A stretch of DNA of 34,379 nt from an uncultured Fretibacterium sp. (GTDB taxonomy: Bacteria > Synergistota > Synergistia > Synergistales > Aminobacteriaceae), in assembly GCF_963548695.1 (NCBI RefSeq), contig NZ_CAUUWA010000022.1:1-34379 (forward strand), given 5' to 3'. A model generated the notes under the pieces. It saw only the letters and a list, made by a program, of their open reading frames with translations. It was not told the origin of the DNA and ran no database searches. The translations under genes and the position numbers were made by a program. Shown here one piece after another: positions 8,302 to 15,397 of the stretch. Within the stretch, counting starts at the first letter, position 1, and every line of letters starts with the position of its first letter.

Positions 8302-10641
8302 ATGAAAAGAGGAAAGGATGTCCTGACGATGATGAAACGAGCGATTGCGTGCGGTGTTCTGCTGCTGGGATTTCTTTGGGGACCGTCCCCCCTGTACGCG
8401 GCGTTGAGCGACGCCGAGTTTATTGAGCTGTGCCAAAAAGACGATGTCCAGGCTGTCAAGGCGGCGTTGGAGGGGGGTGCCAACCCCAACGCGCACGATG
8501 CGTATGGCTGGACCGCCCTGCACCGGGTTACGGAAAACGCGTCCCTTCTGCTCGAGCTGATCAAGGCTGGGGCCGACGTGAACGCGCAGAGCAAGGATGG
8601 GAGGACACCGTTGATGCTCGCCGCCGTCAGGGGACAGGAAGTGGTTCTGTCGGAGCTGCTGAGGGCTGGGGCACAGGTCGACGCGCAGGATACTTGGGGG
8701 GCGACGCCGTTGATATATGCCGCGTATCATAAAAAAAAGTCTTTCCAGACGGAACGGAACCCTATGACCCTGGTGCTCCTTTTGAGGGCCGGGGCCGACG
8801 TGAACGCGCAGACCAAGGATGGGGTGACGGCCCTGATGGCCGCGATAGACCGGGAGAATACCTGGGCGATGGAGGATTTGTGCCGTAATGGGGCGGACGT
8901 GAACCTGCAGGACGCCGCCGGGCAGACGGCTCTCATTCGTGCCGTAAGGGGTCGACATATCGCCATGGCAACGGAGTTGCTGAGGGCCGGGGCGGACGCC
9001 GACATTCGAGATAAACGGGGCTGGACGGCGCTGGGGCTTGCGAGGGAGATCGGCCGGGAGTGCAAGGCCGAGGAACGGATGAACCCGAACGAATACGCGG
9101 AGCTCCTGCAGCCCTTCTCCAGCGCGTTGAACTCGGATGAGTTCGTGGCGCTGTGTAGGACGGGAACCTCCGCGGATGTCGTGGCCGCGGTCAAGGGCGG
9201 GGCGAACATAGAGACTTGGGATTTCTTCGGGAACACGGCCCACGCGGCTCTCCTCGCTGAGGCTGAAAGCCTCGCCAAGGAGAGCGGGTGGGGGGAAAAA
9301 AGCCGAAATACCCAGGAATTTATGGAGCATCTGAAAAAAGCGGGCCTTTATGACGCATGGCTTGATATCGGAGAAAAGGAGGATATTGTATATGGCGCTT
9401 CCATAAGTCGTCGGGAATTTGGGGATATTTGCAGCGCAACAAGGGACATTCCCGATTCCTCCTTTAAAGAATTGGTGAGCCTCAGGGCCGATCCCAACGG
9501 CCTATACCGATCCCGACGTGCAACGACATGGCAACCTGAAATAAAAACGACCGCGTTGATCGAGGCCGCGAAGATGGGGCAAAGCAATCGGGTTGCCCTC
9601 TTGCTCGACGCGGAGCCGCTGATGGATTTGGGGGGGATCAACAAATTGGCCCTGTTCGAGGCTGCGGTGGCCGAAAACGGGGCCGTTGCGACCCTGGAGG
9701 TTTTGCTTCGAAAAGGCTTCAGGGCGAACACCAAAAATGATGATGGAGACACCCTCTTGATGAAGGCGGCCGAGAGGTACCGGTCGGAGGCCGTCGAGTT
9801 CCTGCTTAAAGCCAACGGCGTCAAGTGGCAAAACGATGATTTGGAAAGAGCGCTCAGACGTATGTTTGACGACAAATGGATTCTCTACTACGATGCCGGG
9901 GTGTTGCAATACATGAACTCGGCTGACCAAGTTGCCTATAAAGAGCGCAGGGCCCTTGATAAGCGCAGGACGCTGAAGCTGCTGCTGGATGCGGGGGCGG
10001 ACATCAATGCCGAAACAAATAAGGCTCAAGGTTGGGTCTTTTTGAATAAGGCCGATGCGCGCAATTGGAGGGATCCGGTTTTGCTCCTTGCCGTAGACAA
10101 GGGAGATGTCGATCTGCTGAAAGGTTTGCTGGAGGTTGGGACCAACCTCAATCTCGATATACGGGGAGAGTATGAAGACACGGCGCTTATCCGTGCCCTG
10201 AAGGAAGATAAGGCGGACATTGCGAAGCTGCTGCTGGAGGCAGGGGCCGATCCCAACCTGCAAAATAAGGAGGGGGACACCGCGCTTATCCTGGTTTCGG
10301 GAAAGGGAAAGACGGACATCGCGAAGTTGCTGCTGGAGGCCAAGGCCGACCCCAACCTGAAAAACGAGGATGGGAACACGGCGCTCATCCAGGCTGTGAA
10401 GAAGGGGAAGGCGGACATTGTGAAGCTGCTGCTGGAGGCCAAGGCCAACCTCAACCTGCAATATAAGTATGGGAACACGGCGCTCATCCAGGCTGTGGAA
10501 AAGGAGAAGGCGGACATTGTGAAGCTGCTGCTGGAGGCCGGGGCCGATGTCGGCAAGAAGGATCAGGACGGACTGACCGCGATGGAGGTTGCGCGCAGGA
10601 AAGGGAACGAGGAGATAATCCGACTTTTTGACGCGATGTAA
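8302..10641 (+). CDS. Secreted ankyrin-repeat protein (779 aa)
   Basis: The N-terminus MKRGKDVLTMMKR followed by a hydrophobic stretch ACGVLLLGFLWGPSP and LYA-A is a clear Sec signal peptide, so the protein should be exported. The rest is mostly ankyrin repeats, with many copies of the G-T/W-TAL...LLxAGADxN pattern. One block covers roughly residues 30-270; a second covers about 490 to the end; a more divergent stretch lies between them. The last four repeats are nearly identical at the DNA level with a 99-base period (10210-10605). Ankyrin arrays bind other proteins; partner and role are unknown. The start at 8302 has GGGGG nine bases upstream; ATG 8293 is too close to it, and a MetMet at 8329/8332 would still leave a signal peptide. 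It is a single-gene unit followed by two hairpins. Confidence 0.88.
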   Translation: MKRGKDVLTMMKRAIACGVLLLGFLWGPSPLYAALSDAEFIELCQKDDVQAVKAALEGGANPNAHDAYGWTALHRVTENASLLLELIKAGADVNAQSKDGRTPLMLAAVRGQEVVLSELLRAGAQVDAQDTWGATPLIYAAYHKKKSFQTERNPMTLVLLLRAGADVNAQTKDGVTALMAAIDRENTWAMEDLCRNGADVNLQDAAGQTALIRAVRGRHIAMATELLRAGADADIRDKRGWTALGLAREIGRECKAEERMNPNEYAELLQPFSSALNSDEFVALCRTGTSADVVAAVKGGANIETWDFFGNTAHAALLAEAESLAKESGWGEKSRNTQEFMEHLKKAGLYDAWLDIGEKEDIVYGASISRREFGDICSATRDIPDSSFKELVSLRADPNGLYRSRRATTWQPEIKTTALIEAAKMGQSNRVALLLDAEPLMDLGGINKLALFEAAVAENGAVATLEVLLRKGFRANTKNDDGDTLLMKAAERYRSEAVEFLLKANGVKWQNDDLERALRRMFDDKWILYYDAGVLQYMNSADQVAYKERRALDKRRTLKLLLDAGADINAETNKAQGWVFLNKADARNWRDPVLLLAVDKGDVDLLKGLLEVGTNLNLDIRGEYEDTALIRALKEDKADIAKLLLEAGADPNLQNKEGDTALILVSGKGKTDIAKLLLEAKADPNLKNEDGNTALIQAVKKGKADIVKLLLEAKANLNLQYKYGNTALIQAVEKEKADIVKLLLEAGADVGKKDQDGLTAMEVARRKGNEEIIRLFDAM
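10210..10605 (+). repeat. Four tandem 99-base ankyrin repeats
   Basis: Units start at about 10210, 10309, 10408 and 10507. Each begins with a version of AAGGCGGACATTGTGAAG and encodes one 33-residue ankyrin repeat (ADIxKLLLEAxAxxNL...). The long identical runs point to recent duplication or gene conversion. Confidence 0.85.
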
Positions 10642-10650
10642 CCCAAGCGG

Positions 10651-10675
10651 TTTTCGGGGCGCGAAGCCCCCAAAA
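10651..10675. terminator. Hairpin after the ankyrin gene
   Basis: TTTTCGGGGC, loop GCGAA, GCCCCCAAAAA forms a short GC stem flanked by T and A runs, ten bases after the stop codon. The flanking A/T runs could let it act on both strands of this convergent junction. Confidence 0.45.
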
Positions 10676-10710
10676 AGTTGTTTTCACTTCCCACAAGGTG
10701 ACTCTAAATC

Positions 10711-10746
10711 AGGGCGGGGAGCTCCAAAAATAGAGCTCCCCGCCCT
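10711..10746. terminator. Perfect 14-bp inverted repeat between convergent genes
   Basis: AGGGCGGGGAGCTC (10711-10724), an eight-base loop, and GAGCTCCCCGCCCT (10733-10746). It sits between the plus-strand ankyrin gene and the minus-strand exported-protein gene. The stem is strong but no long T run follows on either strand, so it is a likely terminator of imperfect type. Confidence 0.55.
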
Positions 10747-10879
10747 GCGTTTGGCAAGCAGAGGTACCAGCGGGGGCTTCATGGATTAAATCAGCGCTTC
10801 CTTAATGTCAATATCTTTGTTGTGGCAGCACTGCTGTAAAATGTGGCGATAGGCCTGCTTTATAGAAAGACCTCGAGGA

Positions 10880-11371
10880 TCAATCGGTGATTCCTGAAAG
10901 TGCAAAAATCCCCTCGGCGAACTCGGTCAGCTCCTCCTGCGACGCGCCCGCGCTCTCCAGGGTCAGGGTCTTGTTCTTCCCCAGCTCGATGGCCAGGGCT
11001 GTCCCAAGGATGTCCTGCCGCTCCAGAACGGCCCGGCGTCCCGCGATGTCGAGCGTTTGGTATCGGGCCCCGAACCCGAGCGGAAGGTCGTCGGCGCTCA
11101 CCGCACCCTGGGGGACGAGGAGCGTCCCGGGACCGGGGCCCTCCATCAGGATCGCCTCGATGCGCCCGGGAGGGGCGCTGCGCGTGTAGATGCGATTGTG
11201 CCAGACCCCAAGGTCCTCCGATGCCGTCCTGAAGGGAATGGCGTCCCCGGATTCCGCGAGCCACGGCCCCACGGCGTCGGGCAGGGGACCCGCCGAGGCC
11301 GTGGACGACGGACACAGAAGCATGAACGTAAGAAAAAGCGTCAGACAAAGGGACGAACGTCCGCAAACCAT
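10880..11371 (-). CDS. Small exported protein of unknown function (163 aa)
   Basis: The N-terminus has a Sec signal peptide: a short charged start, hydrophobic LCLTLFLTFMLLCP and a probable cleavage after STASA. The mature part of about 135 residues has alternating strands and turns (LGVWHNRIYTR, AILMEGPGPGTLLVPQG, YQTLDIAGRRAVLERQDILG) and no family motif I recognise. It lies 83 bases downstream of fumC on the same strand, so the two may be co-transcribed. The composition suggests a small periplasmic or envelope protein; no function is claimed. Confidence 0.75.
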   Translation of the reverse strand: MVCGRSSLCLTLFLTFMLLCPSSTASAGPLPDAVGPWLAESGDAIPFRTASEDLGVWHNRIYTRSAPPGRIEAILMEGPGPGTLLVPQGAVSADDLPLGFGARYQTLDIAGRRAVLERQDILGTALAIELGKNKTLTLESAGASQEELTEFAEGIFALSGITD

Positions 11372-11454
11372 CGCGATTCGCTCCTCTTCACGGAAACGTT
11401 TTTAGAAAGCGCTGAGGCTCTCACGATTATACCGAAGTTTTGACGAAACGGGGC

Positions 11455-12852
11455 TCAGCCGTTCGGGGTATCGTGAGGAAAGCACATCCGCGTCAGGTCA
11501 ACCGCGCGGTCGAACGCCGCCTCGTCCATCCACCCCAGGGCGAGCACGGCCTCCTTCAGGGTCGTCCCCTCGTCGTGGGCCCTGCGCGCGGCCTGAGCCG
11601 CGCGGTCGTAGCCGATGAGGGGCGTCAGGGCCGTCACGTTCATCAGGGAGCGTTCGGCATAGCGCCGCAGGCGCTCCTCGTCGGGCTCGATGCCGCGGAC
11701 GCAGTTTGCCGTGAAGGAGGCGACGGCGTCCTTCAGAAGCCTGCACGACTGAAGGAAGTTGTAGATCAGGACCGGCATGTAGACGTTGAGCTCGAAGTTC
11801 CCCTGGCCGGCCGCGAAGGCTACCGTGACGTCGTTGCCCAGGACCTGGGCCGCGACCATCGACAGGGCCTCGCACTGCGTGGGGTTGACCTTGCCGGGCA
11901 TGATGGAGCTGCCCGGCTCGTTCTCCGGCAGCCTCAGCTCGCCCAGTCCGCAGCGCGGGCCCGAGGCCAGCCATCGCACGTCGTTGGCGATCTTCAGCAG
12001 GTCCATCGCCAGGGTTCGGAGCGCCCCGTGCGCGAAGGACAGCTCGTCCTTGCCGCTCAGGGCCTGGAATTTGTTGGCGGCAGGGTGCAGGTCGAGACCG
12101 GTCAGGAGCGACAGCTCCTCCGCTATCAGGATGTCGAAGTGTACGGGGGCGTTGAGTCCCGTACCCACGGCGGTTCCCCCGAGGGCGAGGGACGAGAGGA
12201 AGGGGAGCGCCGCCTCGATCATCCGCGCGTCGCGCTCCAGGAGAGCGGCCCAGCCGCTCATCTCCTGCCCCAGGGTGATGGGGGTGGCGTCCTGCAGGTG
12301 CGTGCGCCCCGTCTTGACCAGGAGCATGAAGGCGTCCGCCCTCTCGGAGAGGGTCGCGCGAAGCTCCTCCAGGGCGGGGAGCAGGTCCCGAATCGCGCGC
12401 GCCGCCGCGATGTGCATGGCGGATGGGAAGACGTCGTTGGAGCTTTGGGAACGGTTGACGTGGTCGTTCGGGTGCACCTCCCCGGGCGTTCCGGCCTCCC
12501 TCAGCAGCTCCGTCGCGCGGTGGGCCAGCACCTCGTTGACGTTCATGTTGGTCTGGGTCCCGCTGCCGGTCTGCCAGACGGACAGTACGAACTCGGCGTC
12601 GAGCCGGCCCGAGAGCGCCTCGTCCGCGGCGCGGACGATCGCGTCGGCCACGGCCCCGCTCAGGCAGCCCAGGCTCGCGTTGACGCGTGCGGCCGCACGC
12701 TTGATCAGGAGCAGGGCCTCGTGGACCTCCCGGGGCATCCGTTCCGTTCCGATGCGGAAGTTCTCCAGGCTGCGCTGTGTCTGCGCCCCCCACAGCCGGT
12801 CCGCGGGGACGCGCACCTCGCCCATGGAGTCCCTCTCGATGCGATAGTCCAT
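11455..12852 (-). CDS. fumC: Class II fumarate hydratase
   Basis: Interconverts fumarate and malate without an iron-sulfur cluster. The 465-residue protein carries the complete fumarase/aspartase signature GSSIMPGKVNP (314-324) with its catalytic Ser, SGTQTNMNVNEVLA, HPNDHVNRSQSSNDVFPSAM, and GRTHLQDATPI with the catalytic-site His185. The N-terminus ERDSMGEVRVPADRLWGAQT is typical for FumC. It is divergent from the ANTAR-regulator locus. The start ATG at 12852 has AAAGGAC upstream. In an amino-acid fermenter it could work in a partial oxidative or reductive C4 branch. Confidence 0.95.
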   Translation of the reverse strand: MDYRIERDSMGEVRVPADRLWGAQTQRSLENFRIGTERMPREVHEALLLIKRAAARVNASLGCLSGAVADAIVRAADEALSGRLDAEFVLSVWQTGSGTQTNMNVNEVLAHRATELLREAGTPGEVHPNDHVNRSQSSNDVFPSAMHIAAARAIRDLLPALEELRATLSERADAFMLLVKTGRTHLQDATPITLGQEMSGWAALLERDARMIEAALPFLSSLALGGTAVGTGLNAPVHFDILIAEELSLLTGLDLHPAANKFQALSGKDELSFAHGALRTLAMDLLKIANDVRWLASGPRCGLGELRLPENEPGSSIMPGKVNPTQCEALSMVAAQVLGNDVTVAFAAGQGNFELNVYMPVLIYNFLQSCRLLKDAVASFTANCVRGIEPDEERLRRYAERSLMNVTALTPLIGYDRAAQAARRAHDEGTTLKEAVLALGWMDEAAFDRAVDLTRMCFPHDTPNG

Positions 12853-13064
12853 GATGTTCCGTGTCCTTTCGTTGGAAGATTCAGTAACCTCTCCCGCAAT
12901 ATCTCGAGTGGAAGAGGAGAAACGATTTCGCCATTATCTCACGGAGCCCCAAGGAACGTTGCAGTGCCCGGACAACAGAACTGTCCTGGAAATTGCCTTC
13001 GTCCTGCGTAATGTGTAGCTGGACAAAATCTTCTGTCTGCTCTACGAGGGGGCATTTTCCCTGC
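12853..13064. other. Spacer between fumC and the ANTAR-regulator leader
   Basis: The divergent spacer 12853-13216 is 364 bases. Its right part holds the promoter and antitermination leader listed separately. In 12853-13064 I see the fumC ribosome-binding site but no clear fumC promoter, RNA gene or repeat. An 80-codon minus-strand frame here lacks any recognisable feature. Confidence 0.4.
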
Positions 13065-13092
13065 TTGACAAATAGCCACAATATAGTGTAAT
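13065..13092 (+). promoter_or_regulatory. Sigma-70-type promoter of the ANTAR/EutH/GcvP-like locus
   Basis: A perfect TTGACA is followed after 16 bases by TGTAAT. Transcription should start near 13099, just before the tandem hairpins and terminator of the regulator leader. Confidence 0.65.
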
Positions 13093-13115
13093 CTTTTCTT
13101 AAATTAATGGAGATG

Positions 13116-13193
13116 TTCGTCACGCTGAAGTGACGGATGATTTTGGGGCGCTGAAGTCTGGAGTGATGAATCCATCATGGCCAGACTTTTTTT
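13116..13193 (+). promoter_or_regulatory. ANTAR-type antitermination leader of the response-regulator gene
   Basis: First hairpin: CGTCAC (13118-13123), six-base loop GCTGAA, GTGACG (13130-13135), extendable by two pairs. Second hairpin: GGGC (13146-13149), loop GCTGAA (13150-13155), GTCT (13156-13159), with two G-U pairs. The right arm of the second hairpin lies within the 5' arm of the terminator at 13155-13193, so the two cannot form together. Two hexaloop hairpins before a terminator is the known target of ANTAR proteins such as EutV and NasR. I recall a consensus of A at loop position 1 and G at position 4; here G4 is kept and position 1 is G. Confidence 0.75.
13155..13193 (+). terminator. 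Intrinsic terminator in the regulator leader
   Basis: AGTCTGG...CCAGACT outer stem, TGATG/CATCA inner stem with loop AATC, followed by seven Ts (13187-13193). It lies 24 bases before the response-regulator start and should stop transcription unless antitermination occurs. Confidence 0.85.
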
Positions 13194-13216
13194 GTCTTTC
13201 TAAGGAATGAGACGAC

Positions 13217-13795
13217 ATGGCGCTGAAAAAATTACGCATTCTGATTGCGGATGATGAACCTATTACGCGTATGGACCTTCGTGAAATGCTCGAACAGGCG
13301 GGGTATCCGGTAGTCGGAGAGGCCTCTGACGGGTTCGATACGATCCAGTTGTGCAAATCCTTGTTGCCTAATGTAGTCCTCATGGACGTGAAAATGCCTC
13401 TTTTGGATGGACTTGCCGCTTCCCGTGATATTCATGAGGAGCACTTGGCAGATGCCGTTGTGCTGTTGACCGCTTACAGCGATCCCGAATTTGTGGAAAG
13501 AGCGAGGGACGCGGGGGTCAGCGTCTATATGGTCAAGCCCGTGGATGAAAGAATCCTGATCCCCAATCTTGAGCTTGCGGTGGCCAGGGGCAGGGAGCAG
13601 GCACAGCTCAGCAGGGACTTACAGACGATGTCCTCGCGTCTGGAATCCCGTAAGCTGGTGGAGCGTGCCAAGGGCCTGCTGATGTCGGAGAAAGGCATGA
13701 GCGAGCAGGAAGCTTTCGATTACATCAGGAAAGTCAGCCGTGATAAAAACATATCCATGAGGCGGGTTTCGGAGGTCATTATCCTGAAGAAATGA
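13217..13795 (+). CDS. Response regulator with RNA-binding ANTAR output domain
   Basis: Cytoplasmic two-component regulator (192 aa) of the EutV/PdtaR type. Residues 1-120 are a receiver domain with acidic Asp12/Asp13 region (IADDEP), phosphoacceptor Asp57 (VVLMDVKMP), Thr85 and Lys107 (VKPVDE). Residues ~138-192 are an ANTAR domain (LVERAKGLLMSEKGMSEQEA, then RRVSEVIILKK). ANTAR domains bind tandem hexaloop RNA hairpins and block terminator formation. Such RNA elements precede this gene and the transporter gene, so autoregulation plus control of the downstream genes is inferred. It is followed after 24 bases by its kinase. The closest familiar arrangement is EutV-EutW of ethanolamine-using Firmicutes. 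Confidence 0.93.
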   Translation: MALKKLRILIADDEPITRMDLREMLEQAGYPVVGEASDGFDTIQLCKSLLPNVVLMDVKMPLLDGLAASRDIHEEHLADAVVLLTAYSDPEFVERARDAGVSVYMVKPVDERILIPNLELAVARGREQAQLSRDLQTMSSRLESRKLVERAKGLLMSEKGMSEQEAFDYIRKVSRDKNISMRRVSEVIILKK

Positions 13796-13819
13796 GGTGA
13801 GTTTGGAGGTCGATGAAGG

Positions 13820-15211
13820 GTGAGGGAGGAGATTGAACGTCTCTGCCAGAAACATACGGATTTGTCACGAAAAGAAATAAATTATATCAAACAGATTTCC
13901 TTGTCGTTGCCGTTTCTGGCGGATACGGAGGAGGCGGATGTTTTCATCAACTGTCCGTGTCCCGGCGGGGATAGCGTAGTGGTGGCTCAAGCCAAGCCCC
14001 GGAACGCCTCGTCCGCCTATCGGAAGTATATTTTAGGCATGTTCGCCAGGCGGCTGAACGAGCCTGCGGTGGACAGAACGTTGCGGCTCGGGTGTGCGAC
14101 CAGGAGAATGAAGGCCTTGAATCAGGAGAACGTCCCTGTCATCCAGGTCGCTACTCCTATCCGATACGAGGGAAAGACCATCGGTGTGCTGACGTATGAG
14201 CGTTTTGCCGATGGGTGGGAGGACGGCCAGCCGTTTCACGAGCTGTTTGGCGGAGTGGGCAGGAACACGGAATGCGATGCTGAAAAATGCGCTGCCAGGA
14301 CGGACTGGGAATGGGTGGTAAATTGCATTGAGGAAGGGATAATCTTAATTGATTGCAAGGGTTTTGTGATTTTCCGCAATGCGATTGCCCGGCAATTATA
14401 CAAGAGGCTGGGATATATGGAGGATATCCTGGGTCAGGAGTATCGAAACATCTGCCTCGATAAGATGGACATGGAGCGGGAGGCTTTTACCGAGGAGCTT
14501 CAGATGGGGCGGTACTCCCTGAGGATCCGAAAGATCCCTGATCCGATGGAGGGAGTGTCCTTCGCGGTATTTGTCAGTGACGTCACCCATATTAAGAATC
14601 AGGAGAGGGAGCTCGTCCTGAAGTCCGTGGCCGTGCAGGAAATGCATCATCGAGTTAAAAATAACCTCCAGACGATTGTTTCCCTGATTCGGCTCCAGGT
14701 ACGGCGTATAGAAAATCTGCAGGCTCATAAGCTCCTGGAGGAGACCGCCGATCGTATTCAGACGATTGCGACGACGCATCAGTTGCTGGCAAAGAAGGGG
14801 ATTGACGGGGTGTCGCTTCAGGAGGTCCTGGGGGTCATCGCGGACAACGCCATTCGGGCCAACAAACCAGGGCAAAAGGAGGTATCAATATCCGTTGCGG
14901 GAAAGGATTGCATGGTGAACTCCAATCTTGCGACGACCATTGCCTTGGTCGTCAATGAGCTTATACACAATTCCCTGGAACACGCATTTGTCGGAAAAAC
15001 AAGGGGAAGCATTCGGATTCGGACTGGCAAAGAGATGGACTTGTACGGGACCGTCTCCGTAGAGGACGACGGGAGAGGCTTTGACGTCAGTCGCCCTGGG
15101 CATCTGGGCCTGAACATCGTCGAGGTGCTGGTCAAGGAAAAACTGCGGGGAAGCCTGACCATCGTATCCAACAAGAACGGGACTCATACTTCATTCGGCT
15201 TTCAGATCTAA
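13820..15211 (+). CDS. Sensor histidine kinase, EutW/PdtaS type
   Basis: Soluble kinase (463 aa, GTG start with GGAGG ten bases upstream). Residues ~10-145 resemble the N-terminal sensor domain of PdtaS/EutW kinases (ADVFINCPCPGGDSVVVAQA). Residues ~160-260 look like a PAS domain (GIILIDCKGFVIFRNAIARQ). The dimerisation/phosphoacceptor region is of the HisKA_2 class, EMHHRVKNNLQTIVSLIRLQ with His276/His277. The ATPase domain shows LVVNELIHNSLEHAF (N box), EDDGRGF and HLGLNI. No membrane segments are seen, so it should sense an internal ligand, probably the pathway substrate. Partner is the ANTAR regulator directly upstream. Cys residues at 45, 47, 152 and 157 might matter for redox or metal sensing; this is speculation. 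Confidence 0.92.
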   Translation: MREEIERLCQKHTDLSRKEINYIKQISLSLPFLADTEEADVFINCPCPGGDSVVVAQAKPRNASSAYRKYILGMFARRLNEPAVDRTLRLGCATRRMKALNQENVPVIQVATPIRYEGKTIGVLTYERFADGWEDGQPFHELFGGVGRNTECDAEKCAARTDWEWVVNCIEEGIILIDCKGFVIFRNAIARQLYKRLGYMEDILGQEYRNICLDKMDMEREAFTEELQMGRYSLRIRKIPDPMEGVSFAVFVSDVTHIKNQERELVLKSVAVQEMHHRVKNNLQTIVSLIRLQVRRIENLQAHKLLEETADRIQTIATTHQLLAKKGIDGVSLQEVLGVIADNAIRANKPGQKEVSISVAGKDCMVNSNLATTIALVVNELIHNSLEHAFVGKTRGSIRIRTGKEMDLYGTVSVEDDGRGFDVSRPGHLGLNIVEVLVKEKLRGSLTIVSNKNGTHTSFGFQI

Positions 15212-15253
15212 CGATTCTGTCTGATGGATTAAGGACTTTTCCAACCGAATAGG

Positions 15254-15328
15254 GCCGGTACGGTGAAGTATCGGCAATAAGGCGCTGAAGCCCAGATACA
15301 GCAGACTGTATGTGGGCTTTTGTTTTTT
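15254..15328 (+). promoter_or_regulatory. ANTAR-type antitermination leader of the EutH-like gene
   Basis: First hairpin: GCCGGTAC (15254-15261), six-base loop GGTGAA, GTATCGGC (15268-15275), eight pairs with one G-U. Second hairpin: GGC (15281-15283), loop GCTGAA (15284-15289), GCC (15290-15292). The right arm of the second hairpin lies within the 5' arm of the terminator at 15288-15328. Loop sequence and layout match the regulator leader at 13116-13193, which supports a shared RNA target of the ANTAR protein. The second stem alone is weak and would need protein to hold it. Confidence 0.75.
15288..15328 (+). terminator. Intrinsic terminator before the EutH-like gene
   Basis: AAGCCCAGATACAG (15288-15301), loop CAGA, CTGTATGTGGGCTT (15306-15319) with one mismatch, then TTTTGTTTTTT. 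It separates kinase and transporter genes and is the regulated stop for the catabolic part of the locus. Confidence 0.88.
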
Positions 15329-15397
15329 GAGCTTTTGAGTGAGGGGAATTATTACCCTCGAACGAACAGGCTCCATGAGAAGTGAAGGAGGAGGAAA

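Noticed and set aside
12881..13123. 80-codon minus-strand frame between fumC and the regulator
   Set aside because: It overlaps the promoter and leader of the regulator gene and shows no recognisable feature or good start.
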